The position numbers were made by a program, and so were the translations under genes. From Blastococcus saxobsidens DD2 (lineage in GTDB: Bacteria > Actinomycetota > Actinomycetes > Mycobacteriales > Geodermatophilaceae): DNA of 64,000 bases. The stretch spans positions 2,769,541 through 2,833,540 of the forward strand of contig NC_016943.1 of the NCBI RefSeq assembly GCF_000284015.1. The letters run 5' to 3'. This document shows positions 24,382 to 34,143 of the stretch, in pieces. Below the pieces are notes generated by a model. That model saw only the letters and a program-made list of their open reading frames with translations, made no database searches and had not been told where the DNA came from. How positions within the stretch are numbered: the stretch's first letter is position 1; each line of letters begins with the position of its first letter.

Positions 24382-25611
24382 GTGCGGGTCGGGACACGGG
24401 GAGACCTTCCCCGCGAGGTCAAGGTCCTGGCGGTCATCGCCTTCGTCGTCGCCCTCGGCTTCGGCATCGTCGCCCCGGCGATCCCGCTGTTCGCACGGTC
24501 CTTCGGAGTGGGCACCACCGCCGTCGGGCTGGCGGTCAGCGCCTTCGCGTTCTTCCGCTTCGTCTCCGCGTTCAGCGGCGGCACGCTGGTCGAGCGGTTC
24601 GGCGAACGGCTGGTGCTCGCCTCGGGGCTGGTGATCGTCGCCGTCGCGACCGGAGCCGCCGGGCTGGCCGGGTCCTTCCCGCTCTTCCTGGGCCTGCGCG
24701 CGGCCGGCGGCATCGGCAGCGCCATGTTCACCGTGGCGGCGCTGTCGCTGCTGCTCCGGGTGGCGCCGCCGTCGCACCGCGGGCGGGCCGCCGCCACCTG
24801 GCAGGGCGGCTTCATCCTGGGCGGCATCGCCGGCCCCGCCTTCGGTGGTCTGCTGGCCGAGCTCTCACCCCGGCTGCCGTTCTTCCTGTACGCCGGGTTC
24901 CTGCTGGTGGCCGGCGGCGTCGGGATGCTGCTGCTCCGGTCCGCCGAGCCGGACCCGGCCGAACCTCCGGCGGCCGACACGGCCGGCCCCGACCTCGGCC
25001 CGGGCCCGATGGCGCTCACCACCGCCTTCCGTTCCCGCGCCTACCTCGCCGCCCTGCTGGCGAACTTCGGCGTGGGCTGGGTGCTGTTCGGCGTCCGCAA
25101 CTCCCTGGTGCCGCTCTACGTGACCGAGGAGCTGGGCCGGACGGTCGCCTGGGCCGGCGCCGGCCTGCTCGCCGGATCGGCCGCCCAGGCCCTCGGGCTG
25201 CTGCGGTCGGGCCGGTTCGTCGACGGCTGGGGGCGGCGTCCCTCGCTGATCCTGGGCGCCGTGCTGGGCACCGCGGCGATGGCGATCCTCGTCGGCCCCC
25301 CGGCGATCGTGCCCTTCCTCGGCTCCATGGCCGTCTTCGGCCTCGCCGCATCCCTGCTCGCCAGCGCCCCCGCTGCGCTGGTCGGCGACATCAGCGCCGG
25401 CCGCGGCGGACGGGTCGTCGCGGTCTTCCAGATGTCAGCCGATCTCGGCGCGATCGCCGGGCCGCTGGTCGCCGGCTGGCTCACCGACGTGGCGTCCTTC
25501 CAGGTCGCCTTCGCCGCGAGCACCGCGGTGCTCGCGGCGGGCCTCGTCGGGGGCCTGTTCATCCCGCGCGAGGCGCCCCGCCCGGCGCCGGTCGCCGCGT
25601 CCCGCGTCTGA
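24382..25611 (+). CDS. MFS transporter
   Basis: 409 residues from GTG 24382; GTG 24364 would add six residues and cannot be excluded. The cytoplasmic start LPREVKVLAV leads to twelve hydrophobic segments. The A-loop is GGTLVERFGERLVLASG and the matching loop in the second half is RFVDGWGRRPSLILG, so this is a two-repeat MFS protein of the drug:H+ antiporter type. Substrate unknown. It is convergent with the ABC exporter genes 16 bases downstream. Confidence 0.82.
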   Translation: MRVGTRGDLPREVKVLAVIAFVVALGFGIVAPAIPLFARSFGVGTTAVGLAVSAFAFFRFVSAFSGGTLVERFGERLVLASGLVIVAVATGAAGLAGSFPLFLGLRAAGGIGSAMFTVAALSLLLRVAPPSHRGRAAATWQGGFILGGIAGPAFGGLLAELSPRLPFFLYAGFLLVAGGVGMLLLRSAEPDPAEPPAADTAGPDLGPGPMALTTAFRSRAYLAALLANFGVGWVLFGVRNSLVPLYVTEELGRTVAWAGAGLLAGSAAQALGLLRSGRFVDGWGRRPSLILGAVLGTAAMAILVGPPAIVPFLGSMAVFGLAASLLASAPAALVGDISAGRGGRVVAVFQMSADLGAIAGPLVAGWLTDVASFQVAFAASTAVLAAGLVGGLFIPREAPRPAPVAASRV

Positions 25612-25626
25612 ACCGCCGGCCTGACC

Positions 25627-26466
25627 TCAGCGGCTCCGGTACAGCCGGGTGGTCAGTGGCAGGAACACCAGGGCGAGCGCCGCCGCGACCGCCAGGGAGA
25701 CCAGGATGGCCGTGAGGTCGGGCTCGCCGGCCATCAGCGACCGGGACGCCGTCGCCAGGATCGAGATGGGATTGACCTCGACGAATGCGGCCAGCGGACC
25801 GGGCAGGGTCGCCGGCGGCACGAAGACGTTCGACAGGAACGTCAGCGGGAAGATGCCCATGAAGCCGGCGTTCATCACCGCGTTCGGGGTGCGCAGGAGC
25901 AGCCCGAGGACCGAGAACACCCACGACAGCCCGAACGAGAACACGACCACCAGCGCCAGGGCCGACACCGCGCCCGGAAATCCCCCGTCCGGCCGGAACC
26001 CGAGGAGCACACCGAGCACGATTATCACCGTGCCGGCCAGGACGTAGCGCACGCTGTCCCCCAGCAGGGCGCCGAGCAGGGGCGCGGGCCGCCAGATCGG
26101 CAGGGAACGGAACCGGTCGACCACCCCCTTGGTCACGTCGGTGTTGAGCGCGACCCCCGAGTAGACGGTGGTGAACAGCACCGACATCACCAGGATGCCC
26201 GGCAGCAGGTAGTCCAGGTACGCGCTGGTGGAGCCGGCGATGGCACCCCCGAACAAGTACGTGAACATCAGCACGAACATCACCGGCGTCACGGTCACGT
26301 CCAGGAGCTGCTCCGGCACGTGCTTCACCTTGAGCATCCCGCGCCAGCCGAAGGTCAGGGCCGCCGACAGCGCTCCCGGCCGGGGTGGCCGCGCCGTCGA
26401 CGCGATCGCCCGGCGGACGGCGGCGGTGTCGGCCGCATCGGTGGCGGCGGTGGGGGCGGCACTCAT
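25627..26466 (-). CDS. ABC-2 type exporter permease (DrrB-like)
   Basis: 279 residues from ATG 26466, overlapping the ATPase stop (ATGA). Six membrane segments fit the ABC-2 permease fold, with [12 protein letters not shown] and the conserved region [20 protein letters not shown] before the last segments. It forms a homodimeric export channel with the ATPase. The DrrAB family exports drugs, lipids or antibiotics; the cargo here is unknown. The Ala/Thr-rich N-terminal 30 residues look cytoplasmic. Confidence 0.88.
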   Translation of the reverse strand: MSAAPTAATDAADTAAVRRAIASTARPPRPGALSAALTFGWRGMLKVKHVPEQLLDVTVTPVMFVLMFTYLFGGAIAGSTSAYLDYLLPGILVMSVLFTTVYSGVALNTDVTKGVVDRFRSLPIWRPAPLLGALLGDSVRYVLAGTVIIVLGVLLGFRPDGGFPGAVSALALVVVFSFGLSWVFSVLGLLLRTPNAVMNAGFMGIFPLTFLSNVFVPPATLPGPLAAFVEVNPISILATASRSLMAGEPDLTAILVSLAVAAALALVFLPLTTRLYRSR

Positions 26467-27446
26467 GACGGCTGCTCCTCGAGGGTCGGTGCGGGCGGTT
26501 CCTCGGCCGCGTGGCCGGTCAGCGCCAGGAAGACCTCGTCCAGGCTGGGCCGGCCGAGGGAGAAGTCGGCGATGCCGATCCCGGCGCGGGCGAGCTCCGC
26601 GATCCCGAGCGCGGCCTGGGCGGAGTCGGAGCACTGCGCCGAGAGCCCCGCCGGGTCGGGTTCGAGCACCACGGCGCCGACGGCCTGCTCCAGCACGGCC
26701 GCGGCCCCCGGGCGCTCGGCCGGGTCGAGCAGGCGCACGCGCAGGGCACCGGTGCCGACCGAGGCCTTCAGCTGACCCGGTGTGCCCTCCGCGATCACCT
26801 GTCCGCGGTCGATGACGGCGATGCCGTCGGCCAGCTGGTCGGCCTCCTCCAGGTACTGCGTGCAGAGCAGGATCGTCGTCCCCTCGGCCACCAGCGCGCG
26901 GGCGATCTCCCAGACCTGGTTGCGCGAGCGCGGGTCCAGGCCCGTGGTCGGCTCGTCCAGGAACATCAGCCGTGGGGTGACCACCAGGCTGGCCGCGATG
27001 TCGAGACGCCGTCGCATGCCACCGGAGTAGTGCTTGACCAGCTTTCCCCCCGCGGCGGCGATCCCGAAGGCGTCGAGCAGCTCGTCGGCCCGCGCGCGGG
27101 CCGCGGCCCGGCGCAGGCCCAGCAGCCGGCCGAGCAGGACCAGGTTCTCGCAGCCGGTGAGCTCCTCGTCGACCGAGGCCAGCTGCCCGGTGAGGCTCAC
27201 CTGGTCACGGACGGCGTCGGCGTCGGCGACGACGTCGTGCCCGAGGATGCGGGCGCTGCCCGAGTCCGGCGCGATGAGGGTGGCCAGCATGCGGATCGTG
27301 GTGGTCTTGCCGGCGCCGTTGGGCCCGAGGACCCCGTAGATCACGCCGGACGGGACGGCGAGGTCGATGCCGGCGACGGCGGTGGTGGTCCCGAAGGACT
27401 TCGTCAGGGCGGTCGCCTCGATGGCCAGCGGTGACTGCAGCGTCAT
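26463..27446 (-). CDS. ABC exporter ATP-binding protein (DrrA-like)
   Basis: 327 residues from ATG 27446. Walker [15 protein letters not shown], signature [12 protein letters not shown], Walker [17 protein letters not shown] and the switch His replaced by Gln in [13 protein letters not shown], which is characteristic of the DrrA subfamily. The C-terminal 90 residues form the DrrA extension ([17 protein letters not shown]). It pairs with the permease through a four-base overlap. Confidence 0.92.
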   Translation of the reverse strand: MTLQSPLAIEATALTKSFGTTTAVAGIDLAVPSGVIYGVLGPNGAGKTTTIRMLATLIAPDSGSARILGHDVVADADAVRDQVSLTGQLASVDEELTGCENLVLLGRLLGLRRAAARARADELLDAFGIAAAGGKLVKHYSGGMRRRLDIAASLVVTPRLMFLDEPTTGLDPRSRNQVWEIARALVAEGTTILLCTQYLEEADQLADGIAVIDRGQVIAEGTPGQLKASVGTGALRVRLLDPAERPGAAAVLEQAVGAVVLEPDPAGLSAQCSDSAQAALGIAELARAGIGIADFSLGRPSLDEVFLALTGHAAEEPPAPTLEEQPS

Positions 27447-27710
27447 GGGTACCTCGCCCGGGATCGTCCGTGTCCGTCTCCTCTCCGACCGACCGTCCTC
27501 CCCGAAGTCATCGGTGGCGAGCGTTTATCTCCGGCGGTGCCGGACAGCCGGTTGCGCGGTCGGCCGGCACCCCGGCCCAGGGGCGGCCCGGCTCGGCTGC
27601 CCGGTGGCGGGCGTGGGGTGTCCCGGCCGGGTTCACGAGCGTGATCACCACGAGGCCGGCGCACGGTACGTTCGAGACGGCCCGCACGCCCATCGCAAGG
27701 AGGCCACCCG

Positions 27711-28325
27711 ATGTCCGACGTGCTCCTCGTCCTCCTGATCGTCGTCCTCGTGGCCCTGGCGGTCCTGGCCACGGTCATCCTCGTCCTCCGCCGCCGGAAC
27801 CTGGCGAAGGCCGCCGGGCCGCGCCGCCGGGTCGACCCCCTGGCCGACGAGCCCGACGTCTACGACCCGCACCAGATCGGCGTGGGCGACGTGATCACCT
27901 ACGCCGGGATCGACCACGTCGTCCGCGGCACGATCGTGCTGGAGGAGGGCGGGATGACCTGGCGCGAGCACCTGCTCGACGGGTCGACCGGCCGCCGCTG
28001 GCTCACGGTCGAGGACGACGAGGGCGATCTCGAGATGACGTTGTGGATGCGCCGGGAGGGCACCGACCTCACGCCCGACGGCGATGTGATCCTCGACGAC
28101 CGGGTGCACCGGCAGATCGAGCGCGGGCGGGCCGCCTACACCGCCGAGGGCACCACGGGCACCCCGCCCAGCGGGACCGTGGACTACGCCGACTACGCCA
28201 CCGCGGACAAGACCGGTCTGCTGGCCTTCGAGCGCTGGGCGGCCACCCAGTCGTGGGAGGTCTCGACCGGCCGCGCGGTCAGCCGGGGTGAGCTCACCGT
28301 CTACCACCGGACGCCGGACCAGTGA
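27711..28325 (+). CDS. DUF4178 membrane-anchored protein
   Basis: 204 residues from ATG 27711, with AAGGAGG eight bases ahead. One N-terminal membrane helix (residues 4-24) and a short basic stretch precede a soluble beta-rich domain beginning DPHQIGVGDVITYAG, typical of DUF4178. It is the first gene of a five-gene cluster ending in speE. DUF4178 and DUF350 proteins commonly occur with polyamine aminopropyltransferases; the mechanism is not established. Confidence 0.82.
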   Translation: MSDVLLVLLIVVLVALAVLATVILVLRRRNLAKAAGPRRRVDPLADEPDVYDPHQIGVGDVITYAGIDHVVRGTIVLEEGGMTWREHLLDGSTGRRWLTVEDDEGDLEMTLWMRREGTDLTPDGDVILDDRVHRQIERGRAAYTAEGTTGTPPSGTVDYADYATADKTGLLAFERWAATQSWEVSTGRAVSRGELTVYHRTPDQ

Positions 28326-28398
28326 GCGAGCTCGCGAGCTCACCGATGGGCAGGGCAGCCCTGCGAACGCAGCCGACGAGCGCCAGCGAGGAGGCCGC

Positions 28399-28908
28399 GT
28401 GAGCCTCCACCTGCTCGCCATCGAGCCGCGGGACGTGTCGGCCGCCGCGCTGGGCCTGCTGCTCGACCGGTCGGCGCCGGCGACGCTGGCGGAGCTGCGG
28501 CTGGTCGACGGCCGCGGCGGATCCGTCACCCTCGGGGTGCTCGGCGCCTCGCACGTGGTCACCGCCGCCGTCCCCGGCGCCCGGCTCACCGAGGAGGTCT
28601 CCTGCGACGCCGTCGGCGCCGGCGGCGACCCGCTCCCCCGGAGCACCCGGTCGGGCGGTTACGAGCTCACCTCGGCGGTGACCGCCACCGGTCGCGCCGA
28701 ACTGGACGCGACGGCCGACCGGCTCCGGGCCCTCGCCGACACCGACGCCGCGTGGCTGTGCGGCGCCTTCCCCGGCTCGGTCGGCGCACTCACCGCCATG
28801 ACCGCCCAGCCCCTCACCGCAGGCGGCTGGGCCTGGCAGACCTGGCACCTCTACCCCGCCGGGAACACCGGCGAGGTCGTCACCACACGAAGCAGGTGGA
28901 CGCCATGA
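28399..28908 (+). CDS. DUF2617 family protein
   Basis: 169 residues from GTG 28399, with GAGGAGG upstream. No membrane segment or signal. HLLAIEPRDVSAAALGL at the start and AWLCGAFPGSVGALTAM near the end are the conserved pieces of the DUF2617 group, which I recognise from its fixed place between DUF4178 and DUF4247 genes. The stop overlaps the next ATG (ATGA). No known activity. Confidence 0.75.
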   Translation: MSLHLLAIEPRDVSAAALGLLLDRSAPATLAELRLVDGRGGSVTLGVLGASHVVTAAVPGARLTEEVSCDAVGAGGDPLPRSTRSGGYELTSAVTATGRAELDATADRLRALADTDAAWLCGAFPGSVGALTAMTAQPLTAGGWAWQTWHLYPAGNTGEVVTTRSRWTP

Positions 28909-29315
28909 GATCTCTGCACCGGGTGCTGGCCGTCCTGCTGGCCACCGCCGTCCTCGTCGCCGGCTGCGGCAGCGGGACCCGCGTCCGCGACTTCCTGGAC
29001 GACACCTACGAACGGACCGAGATCCTCGACGACACCTCGGTCTACTCCTCGCCCGAACCGGTGGGCACCACCACCGCCGCGATCGTCGAGGCCGTCCCGC
29101 CCGCCGAGCGGCAGGCCGACGGCGGCAACGAGTACCTGCGCTACAGCGACGACATCGTCATCGTGAGCGCGGCCGCCGGCGGCGGCAGCACCGTGCGGGT
29201 CGAGGACCTCGACGGCCGCTACCGCGGGGGCTTCTTCGCCTTCCTCGGGCCGGGCTTCCGGCCCGGCTCCCCCGTCGGCACCGGCGGCAGCGGCGGCCCC
29301 GGCTTCGGCAAGTGA
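28905..29315 (+). CDS. DUF4247 lipoprotein
   Basis: 136 residues from ATG 28905, translationally coupled to DUF2617. The signal peptide ends in a lipobox (VLVAGCGS), so Cys21 or so should be lipidated and the protein anchored outside the membrane. The body contains YLRYSDDIVIVSAAAGG, and the C-terminus is a Gly-rich FGPGFRPGS-like tail with RGGFFAFLGPGF. The family is restricted to this cluster type. Confidence 0.78.
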   Translation: MRSLHRVLAVLLATAVLVAGCGSGTRVRDFLDDTYERTEILDDTSVYSSPEPVGTTTAAIVEAVPPAERQADGGNEYLRYSDDIVIVSAAAGGGSTVRVEDLDGRYRGGFFAFLGPGFRPGSPVGTGGSGGPGFGK

Positions 29316-29362
29316 CCGCCACGCACTCCCCTTCCGTCCCCCATCCCAGGAGAGAACCCGAC

Positions 29363-29827
29363 ATGAGCACCACGTGGCAGGCGCTGGAGTTCGGCACCGT
29401 CGACAGCGACCTGCTGGTCCAGGGGGCCGTGGGGACGCTGCTCTTCTTCGTCATCGGGGTGGGCGTGCTGGCCCTCGGGTTCCTCGCGCTGGACCTCATC
29501 ACCCCGGGCAACCTGCGGACGCAGGTCTACCTCGACCACAACCCGAACGCGGCGATCCTGCTGGCCGCCAACCACCTCGCACTGGCGATCATCGTGGTGA
29601 CGGCGATCATGACCAGCGCGGACGGCCTCGGCCAGGGGCTGGTGGACACGGCGTTCTACGGCCTGATCGGTGTGCTGCTGCAGGCCCTGGCCCTGCGGGT
29701 GCTGGACGCGGTCATCCCGGCCGACCTGCGCTCGCTGGTGAACGAGCCGCGGATGCGCGGATCGGCCTGGGCCATCGGCGCCAGCCTGGTGGCCATCGGC
29801 GCGGTCAACGCCGCCGCCCTGTCCTGA
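29363..29827 (+). CDS. DUF350 membrane protein
   Basis: 154 residues from ATG 29363 with AGGAGA ahead. Four hydrophobic segments and the paired motif LDLITPGNLRTQVY and LDAVIPADLRSLVN show the internal duplication of DUF350 (YjfL-type) proteins. It lies five bases before the speE start and is most likely a membrane partner of the SpeE fusion. Confidence 0.85.
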   Translation: MSTTWQALEFGTVDSDLLVQGAVGTLLFFVIGVGVLALGFLALDLITPGNLRTQVYLDHNPNAAILLAANHLALAIIVVTAIMTSADGLGQGLVDTAFYGLIGVLLQALALRVLDAVIPADLRSLVNEPRMRGSAWAIGASLVAIGAVNAAALS

Positions 29828-29832
29828 CGCCC

Positions 29833-31404
29833 GTGACCGCGCCCGCGCCCGAGGTCACCGCGCCGGGAGCCGGGCGGACGGCGGTCCGCTCGCGCCCGCT
29901 GCTGCTGGCCGCGGTCGCCGTCTGCGCGGCGTGCGGGCTGATCTACGAGCTGGTGCTGCTCACCCTGTCGGCCAGCCTGGTCGGTGGCGGGATCACTCAG
30001 ACCTCGCTGATCGTCGCCGGGTTCGTCGCCGCACTCGGCGTGGGTGCGTTGCTGGTCAAGCCGTTCCTCGCCTCCGCCGCCGTCACGTTCGTCGCGGTGG
30101 AGATCCTGCTGGGCGTGGCCGGGGGCCTGAGTGCCGTCACCCTCTACGTGTCGTTCTCCTTCTACGGCACGAGCAGCGCCGTCCTGCTCGTCGCGACGGC
30201 GGTGCTCGGCATCCTCGTCGGTGCCGAGGTGCCACTGCTGATGACGCTGCTCCAGACCGGTCGCACCGGCATCGACGCCGAGGGCAGTGGCAAGCTGCTC
30301 GCCGATCTCAACGCCGCCGACTACGCCGGCGCCCTGCTCGGCGGCCTGGCCTGGCCGTTCATTCTCCTGCCGCTGGCCGGCCAGGTCCGCGGCGCCGCCC
30401 TCACCGGCCTGGTCAACCTGCTGGCCGCGGCCGTGGTGGCCGGGCTGCTGCTGCGCCGCCAGATGGGCACCCGCGCCCGCCGCACGGCCACCGCCGCCCT
30501 CCTGGTGGCGGCGGCCGGGCTGGCGGTGCTGCTCGTCCGCGCCCAGGACATCGAGACGACGGCCCGCCAGCGGCTCTACGCCGACCCGGTGGTCGCCGCC
30601 GGGCGCTCGGACTACCAGGAGATCGTGCTGACCGAGCGGTCCGGCGACCTCCGGCTCTACCTCGACGGCGACCTGCAGTTCTCCAGCGTCGACGAGCACC
30701 GGTACACCGAGGCGCTGGTGCACCCGGCGCTGGCCCGCGACCCGGAACGCGTGCTGATCCTCGGTGGTGGGGACGGGCTCGCCGCCCGCGAGGTGCTGCG
30801 CCACCCGAGCGTCCGCGAGGTGGTGCAGGTCGAGCTCGACCCCCAGGTCATCGCGCTGGCGCGCACCCGGCTGGCCGCCCTCAACGACTCCGCGTTCGAC
30901 GACCCCCGGGTCGAGGTGGTCCAGGACGACGCCTTCCGCTGGCTGCGGTCCCCCGCCGCGACCGGCTTCGACGCGGTGATCGTGGACATGCCCGACCCGG
31001 ACACCCCGGTGCTGGGCCGGCTGTACTCGACCGAGATCTACGGCCTCGTCTCGGCGGCACTGGCCCCGGACGGGCTGGTGACCGTGCAGGCCGGGAGCCC
31101 GTACTCGACACCCACCGCGTTCTGGCGGACCGTCTCCACGCTGGATGCCGCGGGGCTGGCGGCCACGCCGTACCACGTGCACGTGCCGAGCTTCGGCGAC
31201 TGGGGATTCGCCGTCGCCCAGCGCGGGCCGCGGCCGCCGGACCTCGCGCTGTCGCCCGCCGCCCCGGCGACCCGGTTCCTCGACGAGGCGGTGCTGGACG
31301 CCGCCGGGGTGTTCCCGGCCGACCGGCCCCGGCAGCGGCTGGCACCGTCGACGCTGGACCGGCCGCTGATCGTCGAGGACATGCGCGGCGGCTACACCGG
31401 CTGA
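29833..31404 (+). CDS. speE: Membrane-fused polyamine aminopropyltransferase (spermidine synthase)
   Basis: 523 residues from GTG 29833. The first 220 residues hold seven or so membrane helices. From about residue 245 comes the aminopropyltransferase domain: YQEIVLTERSGDLRLYLDG, the dcSAM-binding VLILGGGDGLAAREVLRHP, EVVQVELDPQVI and IVDMPDPDTPVLGRLYS. The family transfers aminopropyl groups from decarboxylated SAM to polyamines. The membrane fusion is a known actinobacterial architecture and pairs with DUF350. It ends the five-gene cluster; a TAGCGT box at 31411 may then start prfC. Confidence 0.9.
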   Translation: MTAPAPEVTAPGAGRTAVRSRPLLLAAVAVCAACGLIYELVLLTLSASLVGGGITQTSLIVAGFVAALGVGALLVKPFLASAAVTFVAVEILLGVAGGLSAVTLYVSFSFYGTSSAVLLVATAVLGILVGAEVPLLMTLLQTGRTGIDAEGSGKLLADLNAADYAGALLGGLAWPFILLPLAGQVRGAALTGLVNLLAAAVVAGLLLRRQMGTRARRTATAALLVAAAGLAVLLVRAQDIETTARQRLYADPVVAAGRSDYQEIVLTERSGDLRLYLDGDLQFSSVDEHRYTEALVHPALARDPERVLILGGGDGLAAREVLRHPSVREVVQVELDPQVIALARTRLAALNDSAFDDPRVEVVQDDAFRWLRSPAATGFDAVIVDMPDPDTPVLGRLYSTEIYGLVSAALAPDGLVTVQAGSPYSTPTAFWRTVSTLDAAGLAATPYHVHVPSFGDWGFAVAQRGPRPPDLALSPAAPATRFLDEAVLDAAGVFPADRPRQRLAPSTLDRPLIVEDMRGGYTG

Positions 31405-31552
31405 CGCCTGTAGCGTTGGGCCGGACGCCGACGCCACGCCCGGCGCGGACGGCCGGACAGGCCCGCCCGCTGGTGCCCCCCGGCGTCCCCCGCACCACCC
31501 GCGCCGCCGCCCCGCGCCGGCCGCGGCGCCCCGCACCACGAGGAGACCATCG

Positions 31553-33172
31553 GTGACTGCCGCCCACCCCGCCGGCGACGCGGACCGCGCCGCCCGATCG
31601 GCCGTCGCCGAGGCCGCCCGGCGCCGCACCTTCGCCGTCATCAGCCACCCCGATGCCGGGAAGTCCACGCTCACCGAGGCGCTGGCGCTGCACGCGCGGG
31701 TCATCGGCCAGGCCGGTGCGGTGCACGGCAAGGCCGGCCGCCGCGGGACGGTGTCGGACTGGATGGACATGGAGAAGGCCCGCGGCATCTCCATCACCTC
31801 GGCCGCGCTGCAGTTCGAGTACCGTGACGCCGTCATCAACCTGCTCGACACCCCGGGGCACGCCGACTTCTCCGAGGACACCTACCGGGTGCTGACCGCG
31901 GTCGACGCCGCGGTGATGCTGGTCGACGCCGCCAAGGGCCTCGAGACCCAGACCATGAAGCTCTTCGCCGTCTGCAAGCACCGCGGCATCCCGATCGTCA
32001 CGGTGATCAACAAGTGGGACCGTCCGGGCAAGAACGCCCTCGAGCTCATGGACGAGATCAGCGAGCGCACCAGCCTCACCCCGACCCCGCTGACCTGGCC
32101 GGTCGGTATCGCCGGGGACTTCCGCGGGGTGCTCGACCGCTCCGACGGCAGCTACCGCCGGTTCACCCGGACCGCCGGCGGCGCCACGATCGCGCCCGAG
32201 GAGGCCCTGTCCCCCGAGGCCGCCGTCGCCCGCGAGGGAGACGCCTGGCAGCAGGCCGTCGAGGAGGTCGACCTCCTGGCCGCCACCGGCGCCGACCACG
32301 AGCAGTCGCTGTTCCTCGACGGGGTCACCACGCCGGTGCTGTTCGCCTCCGCGGTGTCCAACTTCGGGGTGGGCGCCCTGCTGGACACCCTGGTCGACCT
32401 CGCCCCGGCACCGACCGGCCGACCGGACGCCGAGGGCTCGGTACGCGACCTGGGCGAGCCGTTCAGCGCCTTCGTCTTCAAGGTCCAGTCGGGCATGGAC
32501 GCCGCCCACCGGGACCGGCTGGCCTACATCCGCATCTGCACCGGCGTCTTCGAACGCGGCATGGTCGTCACGCACGGCCGGACCAAGCGCCCGTTCACCA
32601 CCAAGTACGCCCAGCACGTGTTCGGTCGCGAGCGGGAGAGCGTCGACCTCGCCTACCCCGGCGACGTCGTCGGGCTGGTCAACGCCTCCGCACTGGGGGT
32701 GGGCGACAGCCTCTACGCCGACCGGCCGGTCGACTACCCTCCGCTCACCACCTTCGCGCCCGAGCACTTCGCCGTCGTCCGGAGCCGGGAGACCGCCAAG
32801 CACAAGCAGTTCCGCAAGGGCATCGAGCAGCTGGACTCCGAGGGCGTGGTGCAGGTGCTCCGCTCGGACCGGCGGGGCGACGGCGCCCCGGTCCTCGCCG
32901 TCGTCGGGCCGATGCAGTTCGAGGTCGCCACCCACCGCATGGAGCACGAGTTCAACGCCCCGGTGGCCCTCGACCGGCTGCCGTACAGCCTGGCCATGCG
33001 GACCGACGAGGCGTCGCTGCCGTTGATCGCCTCCTCGGGCGGGGTCGAGGTCGTGCAGCGGGCCGACGGCGAGCTGCTGGCGCTCTTCTCCGACAAGTGG
33101 GCGCTGCGGATGCTGCAGCAGCGGCACTCCGGGATCACCCTGGAACCACTGGTGGCCGCCCAGCTGGCCTGA
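31553..33172 (+). CDS. prfC: Peptide chain release factor 3
   Basis: 539 residues from GTG 31553 with GAGGAG ahead. This translational GTPase recycles RF1/RF2 after termination. GTPase motifs: G1 SHPDAGKSTLTEAL, G2 region GISITSAALQF, G3 DTPGHADFSEDTYR, G4 NKWD. The RF3-specific C-terminal domain includes FRKGIEQLDSEGVVQVL and GPMQFEVATHRMEHEF. Length is normal for RF3 (about 530). It stands alone, convergent with a hydrolase gene five bases downstream. Confidence 0.95.
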   Translation: MTAAHPAGDADRAARSAVAEAARRRTFAVISHPDAGKSTLTEALALHARVIGQAGAVHGKAGRRGTVSDWMDMEKARGISITSAALQFEYRDAVINLLDTPGHADFSEDTYRVLTAVDAAVMLVDAAKGLETQTMKLFAVCKHRGIPIVTVINKWDRPGKNALELMDEISERTSLTPTPLTWPVGIAGDFRGVLDRSDGSYRRFTRTAGGATIAPEEALSPEAAVAREGDAWQQAVEEVDLLAATGADHEQSLFLDGVTTPVLFASAVSNFGVGALLDTLVDLAPAPTGRPDAEGSVRDLGEPFSAFVFKVQSGMDAAHRDRLAYIRICTGVFERGMVVTHGRTKRPFTTKYAQHVFGRERESVDLAYPGDVVGLVNASALGVGDSLYADRPVDYPPLTTFAPEHFAVVRSRETAKHKQFRKGIEQLDSEGVVQVLRSDRRGDGAPVLAVVGPMQFEVATHRMEHEFNAPVALDRLPYSLAMRTDEASLPLIASSGGVEVVQRADGELLALFSDKWALRMLQQRHSGITLEPLVAAQLA

Positions 33173-33177
33173 GCGGG

Positions 33178-34050
33178 TCAGCCCAGGAGCGTCGCGTAGA
33201 TCTCCTCCGCGTGGTCGAACACCAGGAAGTGCCCTTCCCCGGCGACCCAGTGCCCCTCGCAGTTCGGGAGCATCGCGCTGAGCAGCTGCCCCAGGACGAG
33301 GGGGACCTGCCAGTCCTGCGCGCCGTGCCAGATGTGCACCCGCTGCTCGATCGTCGACAGCGGGAACCCCCACGGCCGGAACAGCAGCGCGCGGTCCTCG
33401 GCGAGCGGGGCGGTTCCGTTCCGCAGCCCCTCGGTGAAGGTGTCGGCCAGGATCCGCCGGACGGCCGGGCGGCCGATCACCCGCCGGTCGGCCGCGTTCA
33501 GCCGCAGCTGCAGGTAGCGCGGGATCGACGCCGGACGCAGCCCGAGCGGCGCGAACGCCGGGCGCAGCACCGCCGTCAGCTGCGCCGGCCGGTGTGCCGC
33601 CCTCCGCACCCGCTGGGGCACCCACCGCGGCCAGGGCCACGGGACGTCGGGCGGCGGCGCCCCGCCGAGGATGCCGACGGCACGCACCCGGTTCCCGAAG
33701 ACGTGCGCGCAGGCCAGGGCGTACGCCGCGCCGCCGGAGAGGCTCAGCGTGGCGAACCGCTCGACGCCGCGGTGGTCGAGCAGCTGCCGGACGTCGTCGG
33801 GCCAGTCCATGACCCGGCGGCCGGGCTGCGGATCGGAGCGGCCGAAGCCGGGCCGGTCGGGGACGACCAGTCGCACCCCCCACCGCCGGTAGTCCTCGAC
33901 GTCCTGGACGTGCCGTTCGAGCCGAGAGCTCGGTGAACCGTGGCAGCCGAGCACCGGCTGCCCCTCGGGATCGCCGTACTCGGCGTACGCCAGGGTTCGG
34001 CCGTCGGCCAGTCGGATCTCGCTCTCCTGGAACGGCACGCTCGCACGCAT
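33178..34050 (-). CDS. Alpha/beta-hydrolase
   Basis: 290 residues from ATG 34050. The fold is clear: oxyanion CHGSPSSRLE, DRPGFGRSDPQPGRR, nucleophile elbow LSLSGGAAYALA (Ser in a S-L-S-G-G version of GxSxG), acid in HIWHGAQDWQVPL and histidine GEGHFLVFDHAEE. No signal peptide. GGGTAG-like bases sit 12 bases ahead of the ATG on the minus strand, back to back with a similar box for the next gene. Substrate unknown; epoxide hydrolase or ester hydrolase activity is possible. Confidence 0.82.
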   Translation of the reverse strand: MRASVPFQESEIRLADGRTLAYAEYGDPEGQPVLGCHGSPSSRLERHVQDVEDYRRWGVRLVVPDRPGFGRSDPQPGRRVMDWPDDVRQLLDHRGVERFATLSLSGGAAYALACAHVFGNRVRAVGILGGAPPPDVPWPWPRWVPQRVRRAAHRPAQLTAVLRPAFAPLGLRPASIPRYLQLRLNAADRRVIGRPAVRRILADTFTEGLRNGTAPLAEDRALLFRPWGFPLSTIEQRVHIWHGAQDWQVPLVLGQLLSAMLPNCEGHWVAGEGHFLVFDHAEEIYATLLG

Positions 34051-34109
34051 GCGGCCTCCCCTACCCGGGGCGGCCGGTCTCATCCGGCGGCCCGAGGCCC
34101 GTGGTGGAA

Positions 34110-34133
34110 GTGTCCACGGACCCTCGGCGGGTA
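34110..34133 (+). promoter_or_regulatory. Putative SigB/SigF-type promoter
   Basis: GTGT (34110-34113), 15 bases, GGGTA (34129-34133), ten bases before ATG 34144. It matches the stress-sigma pattern GTTT-N15-GGGTA at eight of nine positions and would give a nearly leaderless transcript. Confidence 0.4.
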
Positions 34134-34143
34134 GGGGCCACGA

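Noticed and set aside
30881..33883. 1000-codon open frame on the minus strand across prfC
   Set aside because: It lies antisense to prfC and speE, both with full motifs. The translation shows no domains.
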